The notes under the pieces: model-generated
Told to the model about the DNA's origin: nothing
The model's database searches: none
The model's input: the letters and a program-made list of their open reading frames with translations, nothing else
DNA from: Pedosphaera sp.
GTDB taxonomy: Bacteria > Verrucomicrobiota > Verrucomicrobiia > Limisphaerales > Pedosphaeraceae
Direction: 5' to 3'
Length of the DNA: 5,756 nucleotides
Assembly: GCA_028293465.1 (NCBI GenBank)
Contig: JAQGOT010000450.1
Span: 1-5,756 of the forward strand
Position numbers and translations under genes: made by a program
In this document: positions 5,459-5,756 of the stretch, piece by piece
Layout of the letters: each line of letters begins with the position of its first letter
How positions within the stretch are numbered: position 1 is the stretch's first letter

Positions 5459-5756
5459 TTATCTCACTGACGATGCCGGGTTGGCTGGGCTTTCGGCACC
5501 TGCCGACAACGACCTGAGCTTCTCGGCTCGTTGCTTCAGGAGGTATATGCGCACCGGCGCACCATCCGGTTCGATCTGGATGCTTTTGCAGAGGGTGTAA
5601 TTGGCGTCGATGAAGTTGGCGAGTTCGGGAAAAGTTTCATGTTTTTCCGTTCCTTGCCAGAACCAGATGAACGCACCCGCAGCAACGGCGTCAATGAACA
5701 CCGCAGGCCGGCTCCGTGACAAATCGGTCAGGTAGCGCTTGCGAAAGTAGGCTTGG
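5459..5756 (-). CDS. C-terminal part of an unidentified protein, possibly the soluble tail of a membrane glycosyltransferase (5' end outside window)
   Basis: The frame is open from the right edge to the TAA at 5459 and gives about 98 residues. Visible blocks are RKRYLTDL, RSRPAVFIDAVAAGAFIWFW, a charged HETFPELANFIDANYTL, and a terminal beta-type segment with VRIYLLKQR. I associate the PAVF-DA-----F, HE-FPEL--YI--NY-L, RIYL order with the C-terminal soluble ends of large multi-helix membrane proteins of the glycosyltransferase (GT-C, family 39-like) type, but this is recollection and the catalytic part is not present. A TTG inside the frame at 5722 is not needed as a start because coding continues upstream without a stop. 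The gene lies 89 bp upstream of lnt on the same strand and could share its transcript. Confidence 0.6.
   Translation of the reverse strand, partial: QAYFRKRYLTDLSRSRPAVFIDAVAAGAFIWFWQGTEKHETFPELANFIDANYTLCKSIQIEPDGAPVRIYLLKQRAEKLRSLSAGAESPANPASSVR

Overview
The window looks like a chromosomal piece of a GC-rich Gram-negative (diderm) bacterium. Lnt (apolipoprotein N-acyltransferase) requires an outer-membrane lipoprotein system. The gene mix (SlyX, an Rcp1-type receiver, a DUF350 cassette) and the near absence of Shine-Dalgarno sequences fit Verrucomicrobiota (Pedosphaera/Limisphaerales-like) best. That assignment is an inference from gene style only. No mobile element, CRISPR array, tRNA or rRNA was seen.

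Left part (1-2226, + strand): a tight three-gene unit. It encodes a Ser/Gly-rich exported protein with a C-terminal membrane anchor, a very short single-unit DUF350 membrane protein (YjfL type), and a soluble acidic protein of unknown function. Gaps are 26 and 17 bp, so the three are probably co-transcribed. DUF350 genes are known partners of PspA/YjfJ and YjfK-type envelope-stress gene sets, so an envelope role is a reasonable guess. This is the least described part of the window.

Middle part (2259-3075): two genes on the - strand, slyX followed by a single-domain CheY/Rcp1-like response regulator, with no histidine kinase in view. They converge on the DUF350 unit across a 32-bp gap. They diverge from the next gene across a 79-bp spacer that holds a hairpin plus T-tract resembling an intrinsic terminator or attenuator on the + strand.

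Right part (3076-5756): a uracil-DNA-glycosylase-superfamily gene (+ strand) with four candidate Fe-S cysteines. Its 3' end overlaps the convergent lnt gene by 118 bp. lnt (- strand) starts at a TTG codon, just behind an 8-bp perfect inverted repeat. Upstream of it is the C-terminal end of a further - strand gene that runs out of the window, possibly the soluble tail of a membrane glycosyltransferase-like protein.

Apart from the possible three-gene envelope cassette and the slyX/regulator pair, the genes look like unrelated housekeeping functions placed side by side. No complete novel defence or metabolic system can be supported.
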